Part shown: in pieces, positions 32,551 to 44,125 of the stretch | Numbering within the stretch: the first letter of the stretch is position 1 | How the letters are laid out: the number at the start of each line of letters is the position of its first letter | Source of the DNA: Asterias rubens | Taxonomy: Eukaryota > Echinodermata > Asteroidea > Forcipulatida > Asteriidae | Length of the DNA stretch: 64,000 nucleotides | Reading direction: 5' to 3' | Assembly: GCF_902459465.1 (NCBI RefSeq) | Contig: NC_047062.1 | Coordinates: 18,917,994 to 18,981,993 of the forward strand | Notes under the pieces: model-generated | Database searches by the model: none | Seen by the model: only the letters and a program-made list of their open reading frames with translations | Told to the model about the DNA's origin: nothing | Made by a program: the position numbers and the translations under genes

Positions 32551-34618
32551 ACGGTGAGTGACTCAGCATGCAATGGTACTTTTATTTGCTATCACGTGAC
32601 GGACAATCCTCCAATCAAATGGCAAGGATCTGCTTGGGTGTTATATAATATTGATTATTCTGAGATATACACCATTGGGCTTTGGGAGTACATACATATA
32701 GTTTTGCAAGAAACGCGGAAAAAAAATTCGCTTGGACCTTTGTTTAACATACGGACGGAGTTGTATATACATTCATTTAAATCACATTCTTTAACCAATT
32801 TAGTGCACATTCTTTAACTTAATTTATTATTATTAGCACTTAAGTTACTTAATGAATGTATTTATTCTCAAATTATTAAATTAAGACTGGAACAGAAATT
32901 GACCCGTGTTCTTGGTTAGCTTCCGGGTAGCATGAAGAGTCAAGACTCGAGTGTTGAATCGATGGAATTCATCAGTTATCCATTAGACCTACGTTTCAGG
33001 GTTTTTGAAGTTTTCAAATTCAAAGACCAATCCAGCGGCACACAGTAAATAACAAGTTCCTATTAGGCTGAAGAGATTTTTACTTTTGTGAGCCGAGTAA
33101 GCCTTAGCCATTATTCGTTCATATTGTTTCGATTCCATGGGAAATTCGAGCGTTGGCCGGGCCCAAATTGGAAAGAAAATTAGGCGGCCATCTTGCTCGT
33201 TCGCCATTTACAATTTGTATTGTTGCATCATTCAATTCCATGTAAGCTTGTCAGTTAGCATCGTTTTGATGTGCACACAATATTATTGGCTGTTAGGCCT
33301 AACAAGCAGTCTTATGAAATTGTGCACTGGACTAATGCCAACGAGAGAATTCCCTGGGACAAATGTGATTGAATGAATCACAAATTGGCATTTTCACACT
33401 TGTGCCTTAACTGTTTTTTCCCCCTCACAAAAATCGTTACTGCAAATAAAGCCATTTGGATATTTTAAGTGTGATTCGAACTCATCTTAAATTTTTACAT
33501 TTAAATAAATTATTATTCACTTCAATTAATGATTGACTGAATAACATTTTGAAGCAATGGGGTGAGGATAAAGGGCTTATGTACAAGTTGATTACGCACA
33601 CATTATGAAACTGTGGGCCCATAGCCGCCCCTTTGAAAATAAAATGTGAAATAATTTATAAATCTGGAACATATTCTTGATATCAGTCACTGTGGACCGT
33701 GAATGCAGGAAATAAACATGGTTGGTAAAAATTAACTCGATAAAGAGTGCTTGGGGAACATGAGCCCACAACTTCATAAAGCATGTAACAATTTTGCTAA
33801 GCCCGAAATATTTTGCTTGTTACAGAAACTGGATCTTTGCTCAGCAAACTATAATTTGTCAAGCGGTGTGTGCCGATCAGCTTAACGAAATTGGGCCCTG
33901 GATGGTGTAGCATCTCCGAATCCAGATTCTGGTTAATTATTTACGTACCCGGAAATGTTTATTTGTGCAGGGGCGGGGCGGGGCGAAGTCAATGTAGGGG
34001 AGGGGCCAATCACCTGAATGCTGCCTTATTGTATACTAATTTCTAATTTTGTCAAATTAAAAAAGTATTGACTGAACATTGTGTCTGATTTAGTGTCATT
34101 TTGTGTGATTATCGTCTGTGTAGGCCGTTCATGAGTGGCCTTGCTGGGGGGGGGGGGGCACAGGAATGTTTCGGGGGCGGGGCTCGGATTGCATTTTAGT
34201 TAAAAGCTCCATCGAACCAATAATGCTTTGTTCTTTTTTATGTGATGTTTGTCATATTTTGGGAGGGGTTGGCAACAGTTAGTTTCTGCTCACTGTGATC
34301 TCGCTTTCAAAATAATGAGTCATAATTTCAACGTTGTTGTGGTTATTACTTGGTAAACAGTATGACTCGATGAGATGAGGCTGCCGAAGTATTATGAATT
34401 TCGCGCAGGTTGTCATGTTGTTCACTCTGTGAATGAAAATTGAGTGCGTGTTCTTGCGTCCTTGAATGCGTCCAGACGCTAGACTGGAGTTCCTATAGTG
34501 TCTTTCCAGTTTTTAGACAGCACCCGGGCCCGACGACGTACGTGTGTTGTGATGTGTATGTCAGTCAGTCGGATCGGGGTCACGGAAGCCAGCTTTCTCT
34601 CTAGTGTACATCATCATC

Positions 34619-37600
34619 ATGGCGGTCGATGGGTGTCTCCTTATCACAGAAACAGTTCTGTATTTTGTCGTGTTTTTCACTGGTTTGATATCTGCAGTTA
34701 CTGTTGGAATATCACGGGTGAGTTTGTTTATCTGTTGGAATATATTTGTATGTTCTCTTAATCGTTAGGTAACTTACATTTCCTCAAACATTTTGGGGAC
34801 TACATTGCAATACATTATTTTAAAAAACATTCATGAATGTTTGACATACAAATTCCGGCTGCCGTAAAAATTCAGTATAATTTGTTAACTTTCTTAGCGT
34901 GTAGACTAATTATTTTTAAATACCTACTACCAAAGATTCTAAATGTTGTACTATGTTGTTTAAACCAAACTATCTGTCAAATGAGATTGTTTGGTTTATG
35001 TTAAAAACAATGACTATTTATTAAACTAAATAATGAGTGAAAATGTGCAGTCGTCGTTCAACAAAATACTACCTTGTGGTTGAGGTTATTTCAACAACTT
35101 GGTTGATGTTATTTCGGATAAACTTTCATCCACCGCTGCACTTCTTTATCTTTACTTTTTCATTCGTTAAATGCCATTTGATCTGTGGTTTAAAAAAGGC
35201 TGCATCCTATCATATTCATATGATGGATAACATTCCGTATGGCGCCACCACTTTTTCACTAATTTTTACAAAAAAGGATATCTCATTGAGGTAAATTAGA
35301 TACTATATTATTTCATATCGAATGAAAAAGTGGTGGCGCCATACGGAAACTTTTCCCATATGATATACATACGTACAATTGTGTTACAAATTATGAGGTT
35401 TCATATGCAATAACTAATTTTTACTTTTTTATTAAGAGACCCACTTAACATGCTTAATAATGTATATGTAGCACCTTATAATATTTATGTTTTTAAAAAT
35501 CAATGTGCTGCTCAGCTGCTGATCAGCAGACACTGCCAGAAACACCGGGGTATACCCCTTCTCTATAAACGATTTATTAGTGTTCTGGGTCCCTTTATGT
35601 GCGTTGCACATGGGATCGACAATTTTATATATGTGCATCTGCTCTGAAAGATGAAGCTATGGTTAATTATGGTGCCTTGAAAGTGTCAAGACCAGGACTC
35701 AAAACTCAAATTTTGCCTTCAGATCAGAAACACAAGAGCTTGAGTCCTTTGCGCTTGACCGCCTGGCCACGACACGCCATGCTTCTACCATCCCCTTCCA
35801 GAACCATTGTAAACTTCTAACTTTGTTTCCCCCTTGAACAGGTGTCATTTGCTGGGGACTGTTTACTCTTTGCCGAGGTGAAATGGTGCAATTCGACTGC
35901 ATTCTACTTTACAGAGCTTGGTAGCAATGGCGTGTGTGGATTCAGCGTTGGACTAGAGATAATTGCCTGTTTCTATGCCCTCCTTTTTGGTTTATATCAT
36001 GTGTCCATCTTCTTTCAGTGGGCTAAAGAAAGGTAGTGTATTATTTGTTTGTTTAACTCTTACAAGTTAGTTGTTATAAACTGCTTTCCTGTAATTATTG
36101 AGGAGAGCTCTTTGCGTTCACCTGTATGCTTCGTTTTTGAAAGGGCAAGGGCACCAAGGCATTTTCTCCAAGGGCACCCTATGAGGAAATTTTTATTGCA
36201 GCGTTTCAAGGGCACCAAGGCAATGAATAGGAGGCATAAAAGCAATCGCCTTCAGTGCTTCCGTGAAGTATCGGGCCTGTTAGAGAATTAATAGCCTCAA
36301 CATCTCAACAAAACTATTTTTAAACACTGCACACACAGATTCTTGTAATTTGAGTGGTGGAACGCTCGTCACATGCCATCCTGTATTTTGGCCTAGTGCA
36401 CTGCCGCGATGCTCCACAATTCACTAAAGGAGTTCTATATGGATAATTATAGGAAGCTTGGGACAGTTTGCAGTGTCATTTGCTAAATAACGATTCCCTG
36501 CCCATTTGTCAATGGCCTCCATTGCCCCAGGTCTTGACCTTGGTGCCCCTTCAAAAGTTTCCATTGACTTTACAAAATGAAAATGGTCTCGTTCTTTTTA
36601 AGATGTCATTCCAGGCCTGGTACATGACAGTCATACACATTTAGGGCTTTTTAGAATACGTGTCGTTTTTTCTGTGTCTATTTTGTGTTAACTTTAAAAA
36701 TGACAAGGATCTAAACTGTGTAATTTAAAAATAAATATTAAAAAAAAATTAAAATTTCCTTTTCGCATTCATGCCGGATACAACTAAGCGGTGGAGTCTT
36801 GTATGGTGGATGATTGTATTCTGTGACAATGCTCTCATAAAGCATCCGGATATTTGTATAAACCTTTCTATAAACTCCTCATAGAAAAAGTGTGTGTACA
36901 CAGTATGAAACCACCACACTTAACTGCTGTAGGCCTCTACACTGACAATGCCACTAGTGGTCCCATGGGAATTTCCCATACTGTCACTGTGATTCATGTG
37001 TGCATACGTGAATTATGAGCTGTGTAGAATTGTTTGCAGGAAGTAGACTGTGTTTATTTTAATGTAGCTCAAATGCTTACAGGAAATTCAGGTGTGTCGA
37101 TAAGAATTTCAATGTTATCTATCCATCGGTGTGAAATGTGAATTTAAATGACAATACTTCTCTCACTCTTAAACGGCTCATTAAAGCCATTGGACCCTTT
37201 CGGTAAACAGTATTGTCCAAGGCCCACACTTCGTGTATCACAACTTCTATATCAAATAACAAACCTGTGAAAATTTGGGCTTAATCGGTCATCGGAGTCG
37301 GGAGAAAATAACGGGAAAACCCACCCTTGTATCCGCGCGTTTCGCCGTGTCATGACATGTGTTTAAAATAAATCCGTAATTCTCGTTAACGAGAATTGAT
37401 ATTGTTTTACTGTTTTCTCAAAAAGAAAAAAACATTTCATCGAATAATATTTCAAGAGAAGTATTTCACCACTACCTTCTGTAAACCCTGTAAGTTATTT
37501 GTAAATCTGTGAACTTTTTTTTGTTTTTCCTGTACCGAAAGGGTCCAATGGCTTTAATTAACAAATTTTCTACAACTTAATCATTCAGTTGTTTTAATCC

Positions 37601-39445
37601 TATAATATGTAGATCTATAAACAATGAAACTAACCCCAACATTCCAGACTGAATATGTCCACTCAGGAACAATAATCTCTAATAGGAATACACAATATGG
37701 TAAATGTTATGAGAGATTAAAAATGTGGTGTGGTGCATAAAATTGATTCTCAAAATGCTTTAGGCCTATACTATTGAAAGCTTACTGTATTTCTAACCAA
37801 ATGTTTGCATTTGCACTACTGAAATTTACCAAAATGTGTACCTTCCCTTTAATACCTTCCCTTTAATAAAGTTAGGGTCATAGATTAGTTTTTTGATTTT
37901 TGGGGTTGAACAAAGAATTGACTAGAGTGGGATTCGAACCAACGACCTCCGGATTAACGTGCCGGCGCTCTACCAACTGAGCTATCTAGCCCTATATTGG
38001 CGGTGTCCCTATTTTGTCAATATCTTTAATCGGGGGTGCCAGTCGGAAGCCATACAACCGTTAACTGCCGTGTAGCCAGGGATCACACCCAAATTACGAT
38101 ACAACCTGGGAAGCGGCAGCTAGGGGATCACCTTAAGGGGATGCGACTTTTTGTTTCAGATATCAATATAAACCACAAGGGAAACTGACTGGGTAAATTT
38201 GTAAATGATTTTTGGGGTTGAACAAAGAATTGACTAGAGTGGGATTCGAACCAACGACCTCCGGATTAACGTGCCGGATTAGTTTTTTGTCAAGAAAAAC
38301 AACTGGTTTTTTTTTTGGGGGGGGGGGCAATATTATCAAGAAAGATAGGCTGATGCTGCAATGCTGCTACATGTACTATTAAGCTAACATAGGGTGTCAA
38401 ATTCTCCTGGTGTTGCAAACTTGTTACATGTTCATAATGTAGGTGTTAAGCCTGGTTCATACTTCCTGCGAATGCGAAACGAATGTTGACGACACAAAAT
38501 TTGCAACGAATTTCGCAGCAGTTCAGCTCTGGGCAAATCACTTGCGAATATCGCTGAGAAGGGATAGTTGTGACGTCAAATTCACATCAAATTCGCTTCG
38601 CATTCGCATGTATTGTGAACCGGGCTTTACCTTGAAACTTGTGAGTATTTTTCTCACCTTGTTGTATGTGTTTTTCTTCCATCAGGCGAGGGTTGTTGCT
38701 CCCAGCGATTATCATCAATGTATTGTGCCTTGTTCTCCTCTTCATTGATTCCTGTATACTCAGCATTGGATTCAAACGATTTTGTGCAAGTTTAACGGGC
38801 GGCGCATCTCTTGGAAGTAAAGTAACTGAGTAAGTTCCTCCTTAAGATGTTTTGACCGGTTGTGAGTTAGCCATGTTAAGCAGCTGCGGCTAGATCACCT
38901 TGGTGACATCCGTTGAAACATCTTTATTTTATCATATGTGAAACCCTCATCATTCCACCCACCCACCATGAAAATATTTTAAAAATTGCTATATATTTGG
39001 TTTGCGGTAACACCATGTGTGTATCTACTTGCCAGGTACATTTTGTTCTTTAGACTTAAATAACTGACTTTATGTTCTTCTACCATGGAGTAGATCTTCC
39101 GACTTCTCAGTTCTGAAAAGGACTGCTTTTTAACTACTACCTGGGCAGAAAGTAGAAAATCACTTCAAGTGAATGTTATTGTGTTTGTTAAAATAACATA
39201 AAACAATGTCAACTCTGTGGTCTTTAAGATAATGTACAATGTATGTAAGGTTGAATCAACAAGGTTAAAATAATGATCTCCGAAGTTATCGTTTTCCTGT
39301 GAAAATGTCCTTGTCATAACGAAACTTGAAGATACTAACAAAATAGGGTGACTGCCAATTCAAGGACAAGATAGCTCAGTTGGTAGAGCGCTGGCACGTT
39401 AAAGACACTGGACACTATTGGTAATTGTCAAAGACCAGTCTTCTC

Positions 39446-39484
<39 letters not shown>

Positions 39485-42400
39485 TGTCTGTGGCATCTGA
39501 CATACAAAATTTGCAATCTAACTCATTTGATTTGTACCCACTATTTGACGAACAATGTTGTAAAATTCATGGTGGAATTTACTTCTTCTTTATTTCAAAA
39601 GTTGTGCAACGGTACCAGGTGATCTTAATTGGAACAGTGGAGCTACTTGTGGAACGACACAAGACAAAAAATCTCATGGCACCTACGCAGGCGGAAATTT
39701 CTTTGGCTTTTTGACCACGGCACAGGTAAGTGTTTCTCCCTGGTGTGTTATTTGCGGGGTTTAGCTGTCATGGCTGACTATTTAATGTTGAAATGTGATG
39801 TTTGATTTGGTTTTAATTACTGACACCTATGCTTGAGTGTGATTGGTTTGTTACTGGATCTTCAAACAAATGTTGCTTTGAGCTTATTAATCTTCCTGCC
39901 TTCACTGTTTTCAACTCTTCTGAATGGCCTATTGTGTTTTGATTAACTTCCCCGGGTCGACCCCAGTGTGCTTATCTGGGTGAGCCCCTGACATGAGCTA
40001 ATCAAACGCCAACTTCGGCATTCACACCAACTTCAGTGAAAAATAAAGTCGGCATTCAAGTTTTATCGTTTTCAATATATGCCAGACTTGCATAATACTT
40101 TTTTTGATCTAGATTTTTCAATCTAGACACATTTATCTTTGGTGTGTTTTTATTATGAAAGCCATCAAAATCCTTCAAAACTACTCTGGTGTGTGTTTTC
40201 AAGTAATCAGGGGTCGATTTCACAAAGAGTTAGGACTCGTCTTATCTCGAGTTAGGACGAGTAACTCGTCCTAACTTAGGATTAATCTTAAGGTCTGCAT
40301 GCTACAGTGCAGGGTTTGGGACTCGTCCTAAGTCTTGAGATTAGTCTTAAGTTAGGAAGAGTTTTGTGAAATCGACGGCTGCTTACTTTAACAATTTGTT
40401 GAGGTGCCAAAAGCAGGAGTGTTGTACTGCTATTTGCTTCTGCTGATTCTTTGCTGGTTGTTTCTCTGTTGAAAGTGTACAGTTATGTATTAGTATCTGT
40501 ATGCTTAGTGTTTGTATGCTGTTTCTTGAAGCTCCTAACATTGAACCTGTGGTAGCTTCTCTGGATTCTTTCATCTTTCATAGTCCAAATTGAATGAGGC
40601 TGCATTGCCATACCCATTCCGTCCATATTGGCCTAGCAACTGATTGTAACTGGGTCTGTCATTTCAATCAAACATATTTAAGTCCAAACAGTGCAGCGAT
40701 AACGAAAACTATAACGGTCAAGACGCAAAGAGAAAGCATTCTATTGGTTGAATTGCTCTATGCAGAATACGCACACGCTCATTCAACCAATGGAATGTGT
40801 TCTCTTTGCGTAGTTATCGTTATCATTATTCGTTATCGCTGCAGTGGGACCGAGCCTTAAGGGTGTCTTTACCTGTAGCTTGCAATAGACATTTGATGTT
40901 AACTCTGAAAGCACGAATGGGCTTTTTTATCATAAGTGATGCTTTACATTGTAGGAAGCATTGTCATAAAGTTTGGACCTGGGCTTAATTTTATGGCGCT
41001 GCTTTACCGATATGTACCACAGAAATCTGCACTTTATGGAGGCACTGTTAGCTCGGTGTTTTGTGCTGAAAGATGCATTAAGCCATGTCATTTTGTCATA
41101 ATAACATATGATTCTATAGTTTATACAAAGCAGCACATCCACAGCTCTGTGTTTGATTGTACTCCACCTATAGCCAGACTTGTGTATTTACCGACCCTAG
41201 ACGTTTTCAGTAGCATTTACCTTGGTGTATCAAGTACTGCATGTGTATTTAATGGTGCACACAATACATCCATAATTAGTATTAACCATACATGTATCAG
41301 TCTTATTGCACTTCCCATCTGCCACATAGTAGCACATTGTATTCACTGTAGGCGTCTCATTTCAGAGTGCTCTACTAGCCTAGAAAGTCACTACCAGCCA
41401 CTTCAAGTGTAGAAAAAGCCTTTCCCAGACTCAACAAAACACTGTTGCAGAGCAGTCTTCCACGCAAAAATATAGTTCCAAATTCAATACTGTGAATTTT
41501 TTCTTGTGACAAGAAAATTCTTGTCCACTATGAATGAGCTACAAGTCTTACGGATCTCCCCCCCCCCCCCAAATTTGAGCTCTGGTGGTTTAAATTATAG
41601 ATGGAGAACAATTGGTTCACATTTGAAATGATGCTTGACAAGTTGTTATCCTTGTAAAAAGGAAAAGTGAAAAGGTCCTCAACCTGCTGTTGAACTAAAT
41701 GTAAATGGGAGCCGCTTTGAAACTAAATGTACATGTAGTCGTTCATTGTGTACGAGCAGTGTTAGTTGGTAGTTTATGCTTTAAACACTTCCTTGCTTAT
41801 ATGCAGTTAAAACGCAATCCATACTGCAAGTAGCTTAGTTAACACTTCTCATCATCATCTACCATCACTTTCTGTTCACTGATCATCATGCCCCCCCTCC
41901 CACTACTCTGTACAGAGCGCATCATGGTTCACTGTGCTGTTTTGGGCTTTATTACTGGCGGTCTTAATTGCCCGCCGCCTCATGGACAAGGGTACACCAG
42001 AGGATGGTGCCACGGCGGACGAACGAAAACCCATGCTAACGTAACACGCTCACATGGGCGCACAGACATTTGCAAGTTAGTGACTTCTTGGGTTTTTTGC
42101 ATGTTGCTGAAAATTCTATTATGATTTAGGACAAACGGTTTCTCGGTTATGATCTGCATCAATCGATTAACACACAGCCATGTTGGTGTCTATCTCTCAA
42201 GACATGGTGATCTGTATCATGCTTCCATGTCTTTGTCATGTCCCCTGTATCCAATAACAACCATGAGTACTTGTTCTCATCAGAGCTGAAAGGGTCCAGA
42301 CTAAATGTTCCTCATTCATAACTTTAATTTGATTCATGGAGAACAAAAATTAGAATTAAATGGCTAAACTGTGACAAAGCTACATGTACTGTATGGTTTA

Positions 42401-44094
42401 TTTGGACCTCTTTGAAACCATGGCTAAGGCTTAAGCCCGGCTCATACTGTACGTCCTGCGAATGGGAATGCAGGCGACTTTTGATGCCACATCTGTTTTG
42501 GCAGCAAATGTTTTGCAGGAGTTGAGCACATTTCAACTGATGCCAATTGTTCAATGCAAATTTGTGGCGTCAAAATATGTATCGCATTCGCAATCACAGG
42601 TAGTATGAATCGGGTCCAGACTTTTTCTGCGTAGCCTCTCACCGGAAGCGCCCATTTTGAAATTGATTGATGGAACTTAAGTCAGATCCAAATGCTCAGT
42701 GGTTTTAAAAAGAGCCTCAAAGACACACTCTGTGCATTGTGAGTTTGAGTTTGAGTTGACTAAAAAAGCAAGTGTTGTTATTTTGTTCACCTGTAACCAG
42801 TAACCTGATTTAAGAATGCAATCAGTGGTGCATTGACATTTTGCCTGTTGTTACTTTTTGCATGTCATGTTCATGACTCATGTTAAGTTCAAGTTTGAAA
42901 TGTCAGTGATGTTGTCCACTAATCAATCTATCTCTGTATACTCTTTACAATACAGGTTCTTCCTGGAGTTGCATGTACTATTGACTGTCTCTCAAATATC
43001 TTATTCATTATAATACCTTTATTAATTACTGGTGTTCAGACACTAACAAATAAAGCTCCTCTGCTTTTGTTTATGTGCACAACCACAATCATGGGTACAA
43101 TTTGTTTTTCCCACGGTCAGCCATTTTGTGGAGTCAACGGTCGGCCATTTTGTGGAGTCAAAACTTTGTGACGTGCCGTGTTAGTTCATGACGTAAAAAT
43201 TTAAAACGTGCAATTTTGAGGCATGGTTATGTAGATCATTCTATTCTGCTTTTAAATTATCTTTCTAACCATATGCTTTTCATAACAAACGGTTTCAAAT
43301 GCTTTTCAAAGATCAACTCGATTGATCCAAGGCAACGTGTTCCTTAATATCAATGATGGAGAAAAAGTGCTTTGAGTTTTTTCGAAGTGTTTTGAGTCTG
43401 TGAAGAGTTACGGTACTCAATAGTTATCAGTTGCTCACTTGTTGTCTTTGTAATAAAACATGTACCACCCATTGTGGCTGTGCCCATATGAAGGGGTCTA
43501 CTTGATGAAATATAAAAATACCTTTAATAGAATGAACTTGGGTATTTCACGAGGAGTTCCTTAGAAATATGAATTGTAGCATCACTTTTTGATGTAAAAG
43601 TGCTAAATATTGATTCATTTAAAATGCTAGTCATATTTAGATGAATCTTAAATGCTTTAGTGCAATCAGGCCATTGCCTACATGTATGTGGCAAGTCATT
43701 AAATGTCTGTCGCGGTGATAGCTGGCGCTGACACTGGCGTCTGGCAATATTCTCACAAAACTGCTGGCACCCGCAAGACTACTGCTCTCACTCTGTGCAG
43801 TCGGTAGGAAACAGCTTTACGCGAGAGCAGTATTCAACCGCGGAGAACTGATCCATTATGCCACCACCACAACTTGGCTATCACTGGGACAAACCATTAA
43901 CGACTTATCCACAAGTCTAGCCATTGCCATGTCCTCTCATTCTTTTTTTCCTTTCATCTTTGCAGGGAGCGTCTTGGTTCGGTGTCTTGTTCTGGCTGAT
44001 TATTCTTGTGTCTTGTATCGTCCGACGTATCCGAGACAGGCCGGCTCTGGACCCAAACTCTGACAAAGCCCCCATCGCAAATGTCACCATCTAG
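34619..44094 (+). CDS. TMEM179B: TMEM179B-like four-pass membrane protein with alternative last exons
   Basis: Exons 34619-34717, 35842-36032, 38686-38829, 39602-39725, then either 41916-42044 or 43966-44094, all GT-AG with matching phases, give 228 residues with either ending. The start ATG (ATCATCATGG) is followed by MAVDGCLLITETVLYF and a first membrane helix. Family features are the GDCLLFAE segment after TM1 with nearby cysteines, an NST glycosylation sequon at residues 50-52, TM2 (roughly residues 64-90), TM3 (PAIIINVLCLVLLFIDSCIL) followed by GFKRFCASL, an extracellular loop with Cys and Trp, and SASWFTVLFW opening TM4. Human TMEM179B has the same ACIL...RSLC and SSW..LVLW landmarks. 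Its molecular role is poorly known. The exon 4 acceptor is at 39601 because the alternative AG at 39619 gives an immediate stop. Introns contain many MITEs and a SINE. Confidence 0.85.
35233..35348. mobile_element. Small palindromic MITE (GGCGCCACCA family)
   Basis: 116 bp bounded by TTCCGTATGGCGCCACCACT and the exact complement AGTGGTGGCGCCATACGGAA; the interior also folds. Relatives are near 1309-1660. Confidence 0.9.
36130..36290 (+). repeat. Interspersed repeat (GGGCACCAAGGCA family)
   Basis: Repeated GGGCACCAAGGCA words and a CTTCCGTGAAGTATCGGGCC end. Similar sequence is at about 46530-46655, inverted at about 60665-60810, and partly at 63498-63615; the duplicated block at 55790-55940 is also related in style. 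Confidence 0.6.
37181..37558. mobile_element. MITE family B copy 2 (TTAAAGCCATT ends)
   Basis: Starts TTAAAGCCATTGGACCCTTT and ends with the complement AAAGGGTCCAATGGCTTTAA, about 378 bp in all, in the second intron of the TMEM179B-like gene. The inner hairpin ATTCTCGTTAACGAGAAT is visible. No open reading frame of note. Confidence 0.8.
37920..37991 (-). repeat. tRNA-like SINE head, copy 2 (best preserved)
   Basis: On the minus strand: a 7-bp acceptor stem (GGCTAGA with TCTAGTC), D-arm GCTCAGTTGGTAGAGC, anticodon loop ACGTTAA (GTT, Asn-like) and a T-arm with TTCGAAT. The loop lacks the U at position 33 and two stems have mismatches. It is embedded in a longer repeat (about 37880-38155) that is also found in pieces at 19815-19885 and 39340-39402, so I call it a SINE part, not a functional tRNA. 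Confidence 0.65.
38208..38282 (-). repeat. Truncated duplicate of the tRNA-like SINE head
   Basis: Repeats the 37903-37972 sequence (GGGTTGAACAAAGAATTGAC ... ATTAACGTGCCGG) and then joins ATTAGTTTTTTG, the same word found at about 37884. This looks like a local duplication of the SINE end rather than an independent insertion. Confidence 0.7.
38447..38630. mobile_element. Palindromic MITE-like element (GCGAATGCGAA family), copy 1
   Basis: Ends TTAAGCCTGGTTCATACTTC and its near complement at about 38612-38630. It lies 55 bp upstream of TMEM179B-like exon 3. Other copies are at 42430-42617 and 47968-48114. Confidence 0.75.
39368..39482 (+). repeat. Nested SINE head, family A MITE end and AAT microsatellite
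   Basis: A plus-strand tRNA-like piece (GATAGCTCAGTTGGTAGAGC...CACGTTAA) is cut at the point where a family A left end begins (GACACTGGACACTATTGG...CAGTCTTCTCA), which is itself followed by an (AAT)n run at 39447-39482. Confidence 0.75.
40209..40382. mobile_element. Palindromic MITE-like element (GGACTAGTCC family), copy 2
   Basis: Bounded by GGGGTCGATTTCACAAAGAG and GAAGAGTTTTGTGAAATCGA, with the same TTAGGACGAGTAACTCGTCC core. Confidence 0.75.
40683..40860. mobile_element. Palindromic MITE-like element (CGATAACGA family), copy 3
   Basis: Third copy, in the last shared intron of the TMEM179B-like gene, with GTGCAGCGATAACGAAAAC and TATCGCTGCAGTGGGACCGAG as its paired ends. Confidence 0.65.
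41916..42044 (+). CDS. TMEM179B: TMEM179B-like alternative terminal exon A
   Basis: A 43-codon exon including the TAA stop, preceded by CTCTGTACAG, joins exon 4 in phase 0. It encodes SASWFTVLFW at the start of TM4, then a hydrophobic run, IARRLMDKG, and an acidic tail ending KPMLT. A candidate AATAAA lies at 43049-43054, between the two terminal exons, which would allow this exon to be used as a true last exon. Compared with exon B, the membrane helix is conserved and the tail is different. Confidence 0.8.
   Translation, partial: SASWFTVLFWALLLAVLIARRLMDKGTPEDGATADERKPMLT
42430..42617. mobile_element. Palindromic MITE-like element (GCGAATGCGAA family), copy 2
   Basis: TTAAGCCCGGCTCATACTGT to TAGTATGAATCGGGTC, between the two alternative last exons of the TMEM179B-like gene. 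Confidence 0.7.
43049..43054 (+). promoter_or_regulatory. Candidate poly(A) signal between the two TMEM179B-like terminal exons
   Basis: A canonical AATAAA about 1.0 kb after the exon A stop and 0.9 kb before exon B. If used, it would end the exon A transcript before exon B is transcribed. Assigned by position only. Confidence 0.3.
43115..43350. mobile_element. MITE family D, partial copy
   Basis: Contains two tandem CGGTCxGCCATTTTGTGGAG words and the complete right half ending CAAGGCAACGTGTTCCTTAA. The left half is missing. Confidence 0.65.
43966..44094 (+). CDS. TMEM179B: TMEM179B-like alternative terminal exon B
   Basis: A second 43-codon terminal exon, exactly as long as exon A, preceded by a strong polypyrimidine tract and TTTGCAG, and in the same phase. 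It encodes GASWFGVLFW, a hydrophobic run, CIVRRIRDR and a tail ending ANVTI before TAG. About half of the first 25 residues match exon A (ASWF, VLFW, RR and D among them), so the two are duplicates rather than independent exons. A first AATAAA after this stop is at 45546-45551. Which exon is the ancestral one cannot be told from this window. Confidence 0.8.
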   Translation, partial: GASWFGVLFWLIILVSCIVRRIRDRPALDPNSDKAPIANVTI

Positions 44095-44125
44095 AAGCAC
44101 TTAGGCTTCTCCTCTCTGCCCTGTT

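Larger units (their letters stand above)
27875..34618. other. Intergenic region between adhesion GPCR and TMEM179B-like gene
   Basis: No gene recognised on either strand. It holds the 3' UTR of the receptor, the 16-bp minisatellite, a full family A MITE, two long palindromes (32142-32297, 32474-32550), a GCTAAGC-family fragment near 33790-33900, GC-rich and poly-G tracts near 33970 and 34147, and the promoter and 5' UTR of the TMEM179B-like gene at its right edge. Confidence 0.7.

Noticed and set aside
37920..37991. Functional tRNA-Asn gene
   Set aside because: The anticodon loop lacks U33, there are stem mismatches, and the sequence is part of a dispersed repeat with other degraded copies.
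39619..39725. Alternative acceptor for TMEM179B-like exon 4 (CCAG/GTGATC)
   Set aside because: In the incoming phase it gives TGA as the second codon; the AG at 39600-39601 keeps the frame and has a better pyrimidine tract.
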